Shown here: positions 16,891-24,891 of the stretch, in pieces
Layout of the letters: every line of letters starts with the position of its first letter
Numbering within the stretch: position 1 is the stretch's first letter
Assembly (NCBI RefSeq): GCF_018130695.1
Contig: NZ_JAFCJX010000028.1
Location: forward strand, 48,658-112,657
Direction: 5' to 3'
DNA: 64,000 bases
Source: Bradyrhizobium jicamae
Lineage (GTDB): Bacteria; Pseudomonadota; Alphaproteobacteria; Rhizobiales; Xanthobacteraceae
Made by a program: the position numbers and the translations under genes
The notes under the pieces: generated by a model
What the model was told of the DNA's origin: nothing
Database searches by the model: none
Seen by the model: the letters and a program-made list of their open reading frames with translations, nothing else

Positions 16891-18021
16891 GTGAGAAGCG
16901 CGGGACGAGGGATTCGATTTGCGAGCTTTGCGGTCGCAGCCGTGATGGCGACGTCGGCGCAAGCCGACAACGGCGGCCCCAAGGCGGAGGTGTTTGCGAA
17001 ACTGCCGCAGTCGGTCGGCAATATCGCGTTCACGCCGGACAACCAGCTGATCTTCAGCCACCATCCATTCTACAGCCCCGACGTTCGCGTCGCGCGGCTG
17101 ACCTCGCCGACGACGTTCGAGCCGTTCCCGAACGCCGAATGGAATACGCCGCGCAAGGGCACCGACCAGTATCTCGACAACGTGCTTGGCCTGCGTTCCG
17201 ACGAAGCCGGTGTGGTCTGGATCATCGACATGGGCTTCCGGACGAACATTACGCCAAAGCTGGTCGGCTGGAATACCCGCACCAACAAGCTCGAACGCAT
17301 CTACTACATGCCGGAGCCGGTCACCGTGAAGGGATCGCAGCCGCAGGACCTCGTGATCGACCAGAAGAACCGCAAGTTCTACATCGCCGACGAGAATATC
17401 GGACCGGGCGGCGATGGATCGCACGCTGCGATCATCGTGATCGACATGGACACCGGCATCGCCCGCCGCGTGCTTGACGGCGACAAGTCGACCGTGCCGG
17501 AGAACGTTCCGATCACCGTCGACGGCAACGACCTGACCGTGCCGGGCAAGGACGGCAAGCCAGGGATCATCAAGGTCGGCTGCGACGGCATCACCATGGA
17601 CGTCAGATCCGAGTGGGTCTATTTCGCGCCGCTCAGCGGCAAGTCGCTGTACCGCATCAAGACGGCCGATCTTGCCAATGACAAGCTCGGCTCGGAGGAA
17701 TTGAGCGCCAAGGTCGAGCGCTACTCGGACAAGCCCAACAATGGCGGCCTGTCGATCGACTATGCCGGCAACATCTATCTCACGGCCGTGGAAACCAAGT
17801 CGATCGGCATCATCGGAGCGGACCGCAAGTACCGCACCTATCTCAGCGACCGCGACATGGTCTGGCCCGACGGCATCACGGCCTCGGCCGACGGATACAT
17901 GTATGTCTCGGCGTCCCAGGTGTCGGCGGCGGCGATGTTCCACGGCGGGAAAGCCGAGAACAAGACGCCGTATCTGATCTATCGGTTCAAGCCGGAGGCG
18001 GCGGGATATATTTCGCGTTAG
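16891..18021 (+). CDS. Secreted major royal jelly/yellow-family beta-propeller protein
   Basis: 376 aa with a GTG start preceded by AAGGAGAG. Residues 1-25 are a signal peptide ending AQA. The mature protein shows the bacterial yellow/MRJP-type pattern of six-bladed propeller repeats: VWIIDMGFRTNITPKLVGWN, QPQDLVIDQKNRKFYIADEN, YFAPLSGKSLYRI, and near the end DGYMYVSASQVS. Bacterial members are annotated as L-dopachrome tautomerase-related or gluconolactonase-like, and their reactions are mostly unproven. It is divergent from an HxlR regulator 220 bp away, a pairing often linked to small electrophilic compounds. Confidence 0.85.
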   Translation: MRSAGRGIRFASFAVAAVMATSAQADNGGPKAEVFAKLPQSVGNIAFTPDNQLIFSHHPFYSPDVRVARLTSPTTFEPFPNAEWNTPRKGTDQYLDNVLGLRSDEAGVVWIIDMGFRTNITPKLVGWNTRTNKLERIYYMPEPVTVKGSQPQDLVIDQKNRKFYIADENIGPGGDGSHAAIIVIDMDTGIARRVLDGDKSTVPENVPITVDGNDLTVPGKDGKPGIIKVGCDGITMDVRSEWVYFAPLSGKSLYRIKTADLANDKLGSEELSAKVERYSDKPNNGGLSIDYAGNIYLTAVETKSIGIIGADRKYRTYLSDRDMVWPDGITASADGYMYVSASQVSAAAMFHGGKAENKTPYLIYRFKPEAAGYISR

Positions 18022-18032
18022 GAGTCTTGGGA

Positions 18033-18094
18033 TGGGTGGAGCGCCTGCTTCCGCCTTCGCTCTTTGAGCTACGGCGGACGAGGCGCTCCATCCG
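18033..18094. repeat. Dispersed CGCTTCCGCC...GGCGGA hairpin repeat, copy 2
   Basis: Long inverted repeat. TGGAGCGCCT pairs with AGGCGCTCCA and TTCCGCC with GGCGGA, around TTCGCTCTTTGAGCTAC, the sequence shared with copy 1 at 16211. It lies just past the MRJP-type gene, where it could act as a weak terminator. Confidence 0.7.
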
Positions 18095-18284
18095 TCAGGG
18101 GGAAGACCCTCCAAGTGCCTCGTGTGCGGCACATGAGAGCATTGCAGGCAGCGCCGATCACATTTCGATCGCGCGAAATCGCGGGACGTTCACGTCGATT
18201 TGCTGCGTCGAATGGACGCGGTCGGTGTTTTGTTGAGCGGGTCGGCAATGCTGCCGGACCGTACAACAAGAAAAGGACAGGACA

Positions 18285-18689
18285 ATGCTCAGGAAGTCGT
18301 TCGGTGCAGCCGCCGTGGCTGCAGCCGTCTTTGCCTTTGCGCCCGCACAGGCGAAGCACGTCCATCATCATGCAGCTAATGTCGGCGTCGGATGCAGTGG
18401 CGATAATTTCGCCAAGGCTGAAGGTGACGTCGAGACGATGGCCGACAGTCCCGGCAAGTTCATGGCGGAACGGGAGATCGCCGAGGCGCAAGACGACATG
18501 CTCGGCGGGAAGATGGGTGGGTGTGCCATTCATCTCAGCCGGGCTTTGCGTGACGAAAGCGTGGCGCAAGCGCCTTATCCGGGGACGATTGCTCCGGCGC
18601 CGTTCGCAGCCATCTCCGCACCAGCCCCGGCCGCCGTGCAAGGCACGCCATCGCAGTGGAATTGGACCCCGCTGCAAGGCGCGTATTGA
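18285..18689 (+). CDS. Small secreted hypothetical protein
   Basis: 134 aa. Residues 1-23 (MLRKSFGAAAVAAAVFAFAP then AQA) are a Sec signal. The mature protein starts with a His-rich KHVHHHA segment, has two Cys (GVGCSGDN and GGCAIH) and ends in an Ala/Pro-rich low-complexity stretch with QWNWTPLQGAY. AAAGGACAGGAC gives a good ribosome site. The His cluster could bind metal, but that is speculation. The 260 bp upstream hold repeat copy 2 and no gene. Confidence 0.7.
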   Translation: MLRKSFGAAAVAAAVFAFAPAQAKHVHHHAANVGVGCSGDNFAKAEGDVETMADSPGKFMAEREIAEAQDDMLGGKMGGCAIHLSRALRDESVAQAPYPGTIAPAPFAAISAPAPAAVQGTPSQWNWTPLQGAY

Positions 18690-18755
18690 GCGCGCGTCGC
18701 GACGATCGGTGGAGCGATATCGGGAGTGACGTTCGTCCCCGCATGTCGCTTCCGC

Positions 18756-19397
18756 TCAGGCGGTTTGCGAACTGCTCCCGTCATTCAAGCCTACGATCCC
18801 GTTGATCGCCAGCTGCCGAAACATCGCATCGACGCGGTCGGGCGGCAGCTTGGCGCCGCCGTCGAGCCACCAGGTCATCACGGCCATCAGGGCGCCGACC
18901 ACGTACCGGACGGCAAACTCGCGCGGCACCGTGTCCGGCGCCGTCTTGTCGGTCGTCGCCGCGAGCTCGTTGCGCACGAGATCGGCAAGGATCTTGCGGA
19001 TCGTCCCGAGCGCAATCTCGCCACCGCGGCCACCGATCAACGCCTTGTAGAGATCGATGTGATCGCGGGCATGCTCGAACATGGCGAGGCTGAAACCGAG
19101 GCGTCGATCCCGGCCGTTCTCCGGTTGCGCCAGCGCAGCCTTCTGCCGATCGAGCAGCGCCTTGCGCAGATGGTCGAGGCCGCTGCGGCGCAAATCGTCC
19201 TTGCCGGCGTAATGCGCGTAAAAGGTCGAGCGCCCGACATTGGCGGCGCTGCAGATGTCATCGACGGTGGTCGCCTCGTATCCCTTCGTCAGGATCAGTG
19301 AAATATGGGCTTGCTGCAGCATCGCCCTGGTGCGCGCGACGCGACGGTCGATCGGCTTGCTGGTCATCGCGGCATTTTTCCCGGTCAAGTCGGCCAA
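18756..19397 (-). CDS. TetR family transcriptional regulator
   Basis: 213 aa; a start at Met11 (MTSKPIDRR) is also possible. The N-terminal TetR helix-turn-helix reads RTRAMLQQAHISLILTKGYE, then TTVDDICSAANVGRSTFYAH and YAGKDDL. The C-terminal domain has AVRYVVGALMAVMTWWLDGG, the conserved end seen in TetR_C_33-type regulators. It is divergent from the two membrane-protein genes at 19504-20195, with about 105 bp between starts, so these are the likely targets. Confidence 0.93.
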   Translation of the reverse strand: MADLTGKNAAMTSKPIDRRVARTRAMLQQAHISLILTKGYEATTVDDICSAANVGRSTFYAHYAGKDDLRRSGLDHLRKALLDRQKAALAQPENGRDRRLGFSLAMFEHARDHIDLYKALIGGRGGEIALGTIRKILADLVRNELAATTDKTAPDTVPREFAVRYVVGALMAVMTWWLDGGAKLPPDRVDAMFRQLAINGIVGLNDGSSSQTA

Positions 19398-19503
19398 AGT
19401 GTCCGGTAACGGACGCCTGCGCCGGATCGTTCATTGACGGATTCCGGACAGGTTGTCTTTTATCGCACATTGCGTTCGTTTCGAAAATGCGAGGAAGCTC
19501 CGC

Positions 19504-19686
19504 TTGTCCGATCCGCGCTCTTACCCCGGCATGCCGCGCTGGTTGCGGGTCTCCGGCATTGCCGTCGCGATCGTGGTCCTGCTGCTGGTCGTGTTGCTGC
19601 ACGCCAGCCGATCGCATCACCTCCTGCCATTCGCAGGACACCCCGATCACGACGCCGCGCACGCCATGCCCGAGAGCGGCCGATGA
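19504..19686 (+). CDS. Small single-span membrane protein
   Basis: 60 aa if started at the TTG of MSDPRSYPGMPRWLRVSGIA, which has GAGGAAG about 6 nt upstream. Residues about 17-35 form a membrane span (GIAVAIVVLLLVVLL), followed by a His-rich tail HASRSHHLLPFAGHPDHDAA. The stop overlaps the next gene's start (ATGA), so the two are translationally coupled. The His tail may bind a metal. Probably under control of the divergent TetR gene. Confidence 0.65.
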   Translation: MSDPRSYPGMPRWLRVSGIAVAIVVLLLVVLLHASRSHHLLPFAGHPDHDAAHAMPESGR

Positions 19687-20195
19687 CGATGCCGGTCCGC
19701 CTGCGCAAGTTTGCGTTGATCTTGCACGTGACAAGTTCGGTGGGCCTGCTGGGCGCGATCGCGGCCTTCCTGGTCCTCGCGGTCACCGGCGTGACCAGCC
19801 AGAACCTGCAGGTGGTCCGCGCGGTCTATCTCGCGATGCAGCCGATCGCCCGCCTCGTCATTGTCCCGATGGCGTTGGCGTCGCTGCTGACGGGGCTCGT
19901 CCAGTCATTGGCCACGCCCTGGGGGTTGTTTCGACACTATTGGGTGCTGGTCAAGCTGCTGCTGACCGTCGTCGCAGTGACGATCCTGCTGCTGAAGCTC
20001 GCGCTGATCGATCGCGCGGCCGAGCTCGCCACAGCAACGATCCTGCCGGCTGTCGATCTGCGCGAGGCGGGAGTTCAGCTCGCGGTCCATGCCGGCGGCG
20101 GCCTGCTGGTGCTGGTCGTGCCCGTGGTGCTCTCGATCTACAAACCACCGGGCCTGACACGCTACGGATGGCGAAAGCAAGCGCAGTCCCGATGA
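19683..20195 (+). CDS. Four-span conserved membrane protein
   Basis: 170 aa from MTMPVRLRKFALILHVTSSV, overlapping the previous gene by 4 bp. About four transmembrane segments are visible: VGLLGAIAAFLVLAVTGV, LVIVPMALASLLTGLVQSL, YWVLVKLLLTVVAVTILLL, and HAGGGLLVLVVPVVLSIY. The pattern HVTSSVG and TPWGLFRHYWVLVKLLLT is one I associate with unnamed DUF2269-like membrane proteins in actinobacteria and rhizobia. Function unknown. Operon with the 60-aa gene. Confidence 0.75.
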   Translation: MTMPVRLRKFALILHVTSSVGLLGAIAAFLVLAVTGVTSQNLQVVRAVYLAMQPIARLVIVPMALASLLTGLVQSLATPWGLFRHYWVLVKLLLTVVAVTILLLKLALIDRAAELATATILPAVDLREAGVQLAVHAGGGLLVLVVPVVLSIYKPPGLTRYGWRKQAQSR

Positions 20196-20229
20196 GCGCA
20201 ACGACGAACCCATCCCAACATGTCGCGCG

Positions 20230-20325
20230 GCCGGGGGCGCTGCGTCGGCAACTGCCGGATTCTCGACGGCCGGCTTAGGTGCGCTGAACAGATAGCCTTG
20301 CATCTCTGAGATGCTTGACCTTGAG
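20230..20325 (-). pseudogene. Scar of an EAL-domain gene 3' end
   Basis: The minus strand reads SEMQGYLFSAPKPAVENPAV, closely matching the C-terminal end SEMQGYLFSPPKPAAEIREL of the GGDEF/EAL protein encoded at 21022-23757. At DNA level, 28 bp starting GCTGAACAGATAGCC at 20284 match the sequence at 21134 with 3 third-position differences. Homology ends abruptly upstream, where the HicBA pair begins. It looks like the remnant of a second phosphodiesterase gene. Confidence 0.6.
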
Positions 20326-20366
20326 CTCCGCCGAGCAGGGCGCGGTATGGAGCGAGGAACAGAGGC

Positions 20367-20603
20367 TTAAAGAAGTTCGACGAACTCCTCCACGGTCAGG
20401 CCGGCCTGTCGAATGATCGAACGAAGTGTACCAGGCTTGAGATCGCGCCCAGCATGCACGGGAACGGTGACGGTTCGCGTCGGATCTCCAGGATAGACCA
20501 GCACATGATGGCTGCCGGTGACTCTGTTAACGACAAATCCAGCTTTCGTTAGAGCCTGGATGACACGCCTGCCATTGACGACGGGCAGCTTGTTGCCGCC
20601 CAT
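20367..20603 (-). CDS. hicA: HicA-type mRNA interferase toxin
   Basis: 78-aa toxin with the HicA fold pattern: LPVVNGRRVIQALTKAGFVV, the catalytic GSHH motif at residues 30-33, and PVHAGRDLKPGTLRSIIRQA. HicA cleaves mRNA in the absence of its antitoxin. Encoded directly downstream of hicB with a 2-bp gap, so antitoxin precedes toxin, the less common order. The key His is present, so it should be active. Confidence 0.92.
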   Translation of the reverse strand: MGGNKLPVVNGRRVIQALTKAGFVVNRVTGSHHVLVYPGDPTRTVTVPVHAGRDLKPGTLRSIIRQAGLTVEEFVELL

Positions 20604-20605
20604 AC

Positions 20606-20836
20606 CTAGGCGGCGACCGTGACGCGGCGGATTTCGGGAAGAGCATCGACCGGAATCGTCATGCCCTGCTCTTGTCGATACTCGAGGACCGCTCGGATGG
20701 CTTCCTCGGCATTGGCAAGAGCTTCCCGCTCATCGTCTCCCTCGGTCACCACTTCCGGCAAGGCGGGTACGAGCACCGTAAAACCGCCGCCTTCCTGAGG
20801 CTCAAGGATGACGGAATAACTGTAGCTCGACGCCAT
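20606..20836 (-). CDS. hicB: HicB-type antitoxin
   Basis: 76 aa from MASSYSYSVILEPQEGGGFT (an ATG seven codons upstream is possible). The degraded RNase H-like HicB fold is visible in GGGFTVLVPALPEVVTEGDD and EREALANAEEAIRAVLEYRQ. No DNA-binding helix-turn-helix tail is present, so this is the short form that neutralises HicA but may not autoregulate strongly. Partner of the adjacent hicA. Confidence 0.92.
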   Translation of the reverse strand: MASSYSYSVILEPQEGGGFTVLVPALPEVVTEGDDEREALANAEEAIRAVLEYRQEQGMTIPVDALPEIRRVTVAA

Positions 20837-21021
20837 GATGTGACTCCGGTAGCTCATACAATGCGTTGAGGTGCCGTCTATGGTATCAAACCCGCGGACT
20901 GCGTCAATTCGAGGTGATGAAACACCTCATCTGGAACGGGATCATCACAATGCCGTCGCGCTCATGCTGGCGACTTGCTGTGCCTGTCGGTCAGGACCGG
21001 CGATCGGCATCGGCGACTTGC

Positions 21022-23757
21022 TCAAGCCGTGCCCGCAACAGGCTTGCGCTTGCGGGTGCGTGGGGCCGCGGCAGCCGGGCCGCGGCGGTGCGTCAGCAAC
21101 AGCTCGCGGATTTCCGCCGCGGGCTTCGGCGGGCTGAACAGATAGCCCTGCATTTCCGAGCAGCCGAGCTCGCGCAGCAATTGCTGCTGCTCCACGGTCT
21201 CGACGCCTTCGGCCGTTGTGGCCATCCGCCGCTCGGTCGCGATGTCGACCACCGCGCGGACGATGCCCGCTGATCCCTGCGGTTCGGCGATGTCGGTGAC
21301 GAAGCAGCGGTCGATCTTGATCTTGTCGAAGGGAAAACGCTGCAAATAGCTCAGCGAGGAATAGCCGGTGCCGAAATCATCCAGCGCGATCCGCACGCCG
21401 ACGGTGCGGAGCTGGTGCAGGATCGATAGCGCTGCCTCGTCGTCGCGGATCAGCACGGCCTCGGTGATCTCGAGCTCGAGGCGGCTCGCCGGCAGGCCGG
21501 AGGCAGCGAGCGCTGCGATCACCTTGAGCGCCAGCGTGCCGCTCCTGAACTGCACCGGCGAGACGTTGACCGCGAGGCGGATATTGTCCGGCCAGCTCGC
21601 GGCCTCCTTGCAGGCGGTCGTCAGCACCCATTCGCCGAGCTGATTGATCAGGCCGGTTTCTTCCGCAATCGGCACGAAATCCGCCGGCGAGATCATGCCG
21701 CGCTCGGGATGACGCCAGCGCACCAGCGCCTCGCAGCCGTTGATCGCGCCGGTCCTGAGCCCGAGGTAAGGCTGGTAATAGACTTCCAGCCCCGTGCCGT
21801 CGGCAATCGCGCGGCGCAAGTCCATCTCCAGGACGCGGCGGGCGCGCGCTTCGGCATCCATCGAGGCTGCGAAGAAGCGCGAGGTGCGGCGGCCGGCGGA
21901 TTTCGCCGAATACATCGCCAGATCGGCGTTCTTCAGGATCTGGTCGAGATCGGTGCCGTCCTGCGGCGCCAGCGCGATGCCGATGCTGGCGTCCGTCGTC
22001 ACCTGATGGCCGAGGCACTGATAGGGCGGGCGGATCGCGGCGTAGATGCGCGCGACGAGCTCGGTGACCTCGCTCGTGTTCTTCACGCCGGTCTGGACGA
22101 TCGCGAACTCGTCGCCGCCGAGGCGAGCGACGAAATCGCCCTCCTGGACGATGCCGCTAAGGCTGCGCGCCACCGATTTCAGGAGCTCGTCGCCGACCAT
22201 GTGGCCGAGCGAGTCGTTGACGCCCTTGAACTCGTCGATGTCGATATAGAGCACCGCGAGCTGGCGGTCTGGCGTGACATGGCGCAGCTCGCGCTTGATC
22301 TGTTCGTGGAACAGCGCGCGGTTCGGCAGGTCGGTCAGTGCGTCGTAATGGGCGAGGTGGGTGATGCGCTCCTCGGCGCGGCGGCGCTCGGTGATGTCCT
22401 CATGGGTCGCGACCCAGCCGCCGTCGGCAAGCGGCTCGTTGACGACCTGGATCGAGCGGCCGTCGGGCGTTGCGATCACCATCATGTTGCGCGTGGTGAT
22501 GTCGCGCAGCACCAGGTTGACGTAACGGTCGACGTCGCCGGTGAACGAGCCGGTCTGCCGCCGATGCTCGATGACGTCGTGGAAGCTGCAGCCGGGCCTG
22601 ACGATGTCGGCCGACAGTCCGTACATCTCGATATAGCGCTGGTTGCAGATCACCAGACGCTGCGATGAATCGAACAGCAGCAGGCCCTGCGTCATGTTGT
22701 TGACGGCGGTGTCGAGGCGGAGCTTCTCGATGGTCAGTCGCCGCTGCTGCGCCTGATGCTGCTGTAGCAGCTTGCGCACCACGAAATAGAGCAGGAGCGC
22801 GATCGCCAGCACCGAGGCACCGGCGACCGCGATCAGGATGTTGATCTGCTCGCGCCAGTCGGCGAGCGCGGCCTCCGTCGTGGTGGCGGCGACGATCACG
22901 ATCGGAAATTTGGTCAGCGCACGCGACGAGATCACGCGGGCCTTGCCATCGAGCGGACTGATCAGTCGCTGGGTGGTCTGCGCCATCTCGAAGACGCGTT
23001 GCTGGCTCGCCGGTCCCGTGCGGTAGTTCTTTCCGATCAACTCATCGACATGCGGGTAACGGGCGATCAGCGTGCCGTCGCGGTGATGCATCGCGATCGC
23101 GGCACCGTCGCCGAGGGCTACGGTGGCAAAGAACTTCTCGAAATTGGCCGGCTCGATGCCGCGGCCGACCACGCCGAGGAACTCGCCGTTCGGACCGGTG
23201 ACTTTGCGGGCGACCACGGTGGTCCAGACGCCGGTGACACGGCTGTAGACCGGCTCGACCAGCATGTCCGGCGAATAGGGGCTCGATTTGAAGATGCGGA
23301 AATAGGTGCGGTCGGCGGTCGTGACCTGCGGCGTCGGCCAACTCACCGACGTATTGATCAGATTGCCGTCGGCGTCGAACACACTCAGCGCGCCGACATA
23401 GGCCAGCGCGTCCATCTTGGACTTCAGCATCTGGTGGATGCCCTGGCCGGACATCCGCTGCTTGAAATTCTCCGGCGTGGTCGCTATTCCGTTCGCCTGC
23501 ATGAAGGCGATCAGGTCCTTCTGGACGACGCCGAAATCCTCGAGCTGCTGGTCGAAATGGCGGGCCAGCAGCAGCACGGTGTTCTCCAGCTCGCGCTCGC
23601 TGTTGTGCAGCGCGCGTTCGCGGAAATTGCCGGCCATGATGGTGGCGCCGATCGCGATCGCGGCGATCAGCAGCGTGCCGCCGAGGATCAGCCAGCGGAT
23701 CGGGCCGCCGCGCAAAACCGACGGGACGTGGAACGAGGCGATGCCGTTTGAATTCAT
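21022..23757 (-). CDS. Cache/PAS/GGDEF/EAL cyclic-di-GMP turnover protein
   Basis: About 911 aa from MNSNGIASFHVPSV. In order: a transmembrane helix (IRWLILGGTLLIAAIAIGAT), a periplasmic double-cache sensor of about 250 residues, a second membrane helix (ILIAVAGASVLAIALLLYFV), a coiled linker, a PAS domain (MTQGLLLFDSSQRLVICNQR), a GGDEF domain with intact RLGGDEFAIVQ, and an EAL domain with CEALVRWRHP and ALDDFGTGYSSLSYLQRFPF. Both active-site signatures are intact, so it may make and degrade c-di-GMP in response to an external ligand. It ends SEMQGYLFSPPKPAAEIREL plus a basic tail. A related scar lies beyond hicBA. Confidence 0.95.
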   Translation of the reverse strand: MNSNGIASFHVPSVLRGGPIRWLILGGTLLIAAIAIGATIMAGNFRERALHNSERELENTVLLLARHFDQQLEDFGVVQKDLIAFMQANGIATTPENFKQRMSGQGIHQMLKSKMDALAYVGALSVFDADGNLINTSVSWPTPQVTTADRTYFRIFKSSPYSPDMLVEPVYSRVTGVWTTVVARKVTGPNGEFLGVVGRGIEPANFEKFFATVALGDGAAIAMHHRDGTLIARYPHVDELIGKNYRTGPASQQRVFEMAQTTQRLISPLDGKARVISSRALTKFPIVIVAATTTEAALADWREQINILIAVAGASVLAIALLLYFVVRKLLQQHQAQQRRLTIEKLRLDTAVNNMTQGLLLFDSSQRLVICNQRYIEMYGLSADIVRPGCSFHDVIEHRRQTGSFTGDVDRYVNLVLRDITTRNMMVIATPDGRSIQVVNEPLADGGWVATHEDITERRRAEERITHLAHYDALTDLPNRALFHEQIKRELRHVTPDRQLAVLYIDIDEFKGVNDSLGHMVGDELLKSVARSLSGIVQEGDFVARLGGDEFAIVQTGVKNTSEVTELVARIYAAIRPPYQCLGHQVTTDASIGIALAPQDGTDLDQILKNADLAMYSAKSAGRRTSRFFAASMDAEARARRVLEMDLRRAIADGTGLEVYYQPYLGLRTGAINGCEALVRWRHPERGMISPADFVPIAEETGLINQLGEWVLTTACKEAASWPDNIRLAVNVSPVQFRSGTLALKVIAALAASGLPASRLELEITEAVLIRDDEAALSILHQLRTVGVRIALDDFGTGYSSLSYLQRFPFDKIKIDRCFVTDIAEPQGSAGIVRAVVDIATERRMATTAEGVETVEQQQLLRELGCSEMQGYLFSPPKPAAEIRELLLTHRRGPAAAAPRTRKRKPVAGTA

Positions 23758-24193
23758 AGACCAGGTCGCTTCCAGGCTTCTCTTCCGGAAGCAGGTCACA
23801 GCGCACCTCCGGCCAACGCCAATCGGTACCGGAATGAGATGGAGTTGGTGTTAGTAATCCTGGTTAATGAATGCTTAGCGGTGGTGGCGCGCTGCGATCA
23901 CCACCGGCGCGCGACGAGAAAACCGTGCCACTACGGAGGCTGGCAACATCGCGACATCGATTTGTGCAAAATCGAAACACGTTGACGCTCTGAGAGACGG
24001 AACTCGCGCAAAAAAGTTCCGCAACGGGAACTGCAAATTTTGCCGCGTCAACGCGTCGCCCGGAATCCCTTGCCGAGTCCGAGATCGATGCAAGTTTCGA
24101 TTCACAATCTAAGCCTATGCAAATGCTCAAAGCCGCAGCTGGCACGCAGCTTGCGAAGCGTTGGCACCAGTTCAGTACATGTGAGAGTTCAAA
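23758..24193. other. Divergent promoter region between the c-di-GMP gene and the pilin gene
   Basis: About 435 bp, AT-richer than its surroundings near 23940-24190. It contains an inverted repeat GGTGGTG/CACCACC at about 23880-23905. No gene is seen. It presumably holds the promoters of both flanking genes. Confidence 0.4.
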
Positions 24194-24358
24194 ATGAAAA
24201 ACCTTCTGCAGAAATTCATTGCTGATGAATCCGGCGCCACCGCGATCGAATACGGTCTGATCGCCGCCGGCATCGCCATCGCGATCATCAGCGCAGTGAA
24301 GGGTGTGGGCACGAAACTCTCGACGAACTTCGCGACGATCTCGACGTCGCTGAAATAG
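24194..24358 (+). CDS. Flp/Fap-type IVb pilin
   Basis: 54-aa prepilin starting MKNLLQKFIADESGATAIEY. The Flp signature is exact: Gly14 before the predicted prepilin-peptidase cut, Glu at +5 and Tyr at +6 (GATAIEY), then a hydrophobic helix GLIAAGIAIAIISAVKGVG and a short polar end. Flp pilins build tight-adherence pili. No tad/cpa assembly genes are in this window, so this is an orphan copy served by machinery elsewhere. Placed next to a c-di-GMP gene, which may or may not be meaningful. Confidence 0.92.
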   Translation: MKNLLQKFIADESGATAIEYGLIAAGIAIAIISAVKGVGTKLSTNFATISTSLK

Positions 24359-24384
24359 CAGCACTTCGTGCCAGGTGGGCGCGA

Positions 24385-24888
24385 TCAATCGCCGGCGCGA
24401 TAATGGCCGGACTTGCCGCCGAGCTTTTCCACCAGGTGGATGCCGTCGATGCGCACGCCGCGCTCGACGGCTTTGATCATGTCGTAGATGGTCAGGCAGG
24501 CGACCGACACGGCCGTCAACGCCTCCATCTCGACACCGGTCGGTCCCGTCACCTTCACGGTGGCGCGCACGATGCAGCCGGGCATCTTCTTGTCGGCCTC
24601 GATATCCAGCGTCACCTTCGATAGCGCCAGCGGATGACAGAGCGGGATCAGCTCCGAAGTCCGCTTCGCGGCCATGATGCCGGCGATGCGCGCGGTGCCC
24701 AGCACGTCGCCCTTCTTGGCATTGCCTGAAACGATCAAGTCCAGCGTCTGCTTGCTCATCAGCACGCGGCCTTCGGCGACCGCGGTGCGCTCGGTCGCGG
24801 GCTTGGCCGAGACGTCGACCATGCGCGCTTCGCCCTTGGCGTCGATATGGGTGAGGGCGCCGCTTTCGCCTGATACTTTTTTGGCCAT
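24385..24888 (-). CDS. moaC: Cyclic pyranopterin monophosphate synthase MoaC
   Basis: 167 aa, full family length. Converts the MoaA product to cyclic pyranopterin monophosphate in molybdenum-cofactor synthesis. Signatures: MVDVSAKPATERTAVAEGRV near residue 23, LIPLCHPLALSKV near 80, and AVSVACLTIYDMIKAVERGV holding the catalytic Lys-Asp region near 125-145. It starts 4 bp after the trpC stop, so it is co-transcribed with trpD-trpC. Its usual follower moeA is 19 kb away. Confidence 0.97.
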   Translation of the reverse strand: MAKKVSGESGALTHIDAKGEARMVDVSAKPATERTAVAEGRVLMSKQTLDLIVSGNAKKGDVLGTARIAGIMAAKRTSELIPLCHPLALSKVTLDIEADKKMPGCIVRATVKVTGPTGVEMEALTAVSVACLTIYDMIKAVERGVRIDGIHLVEKLGGKSGHYRAGD

Positions 24889-24891
24889 GCC

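Noticed and set aside
20367..23757. Idea that hicBA plus the c-di-GMP protein form one signalling operon
   Set aside because: They share a strand, but about 185 bp and a repeat-like duplicate end lie between them, and the toxin pair fits a mobile module better.
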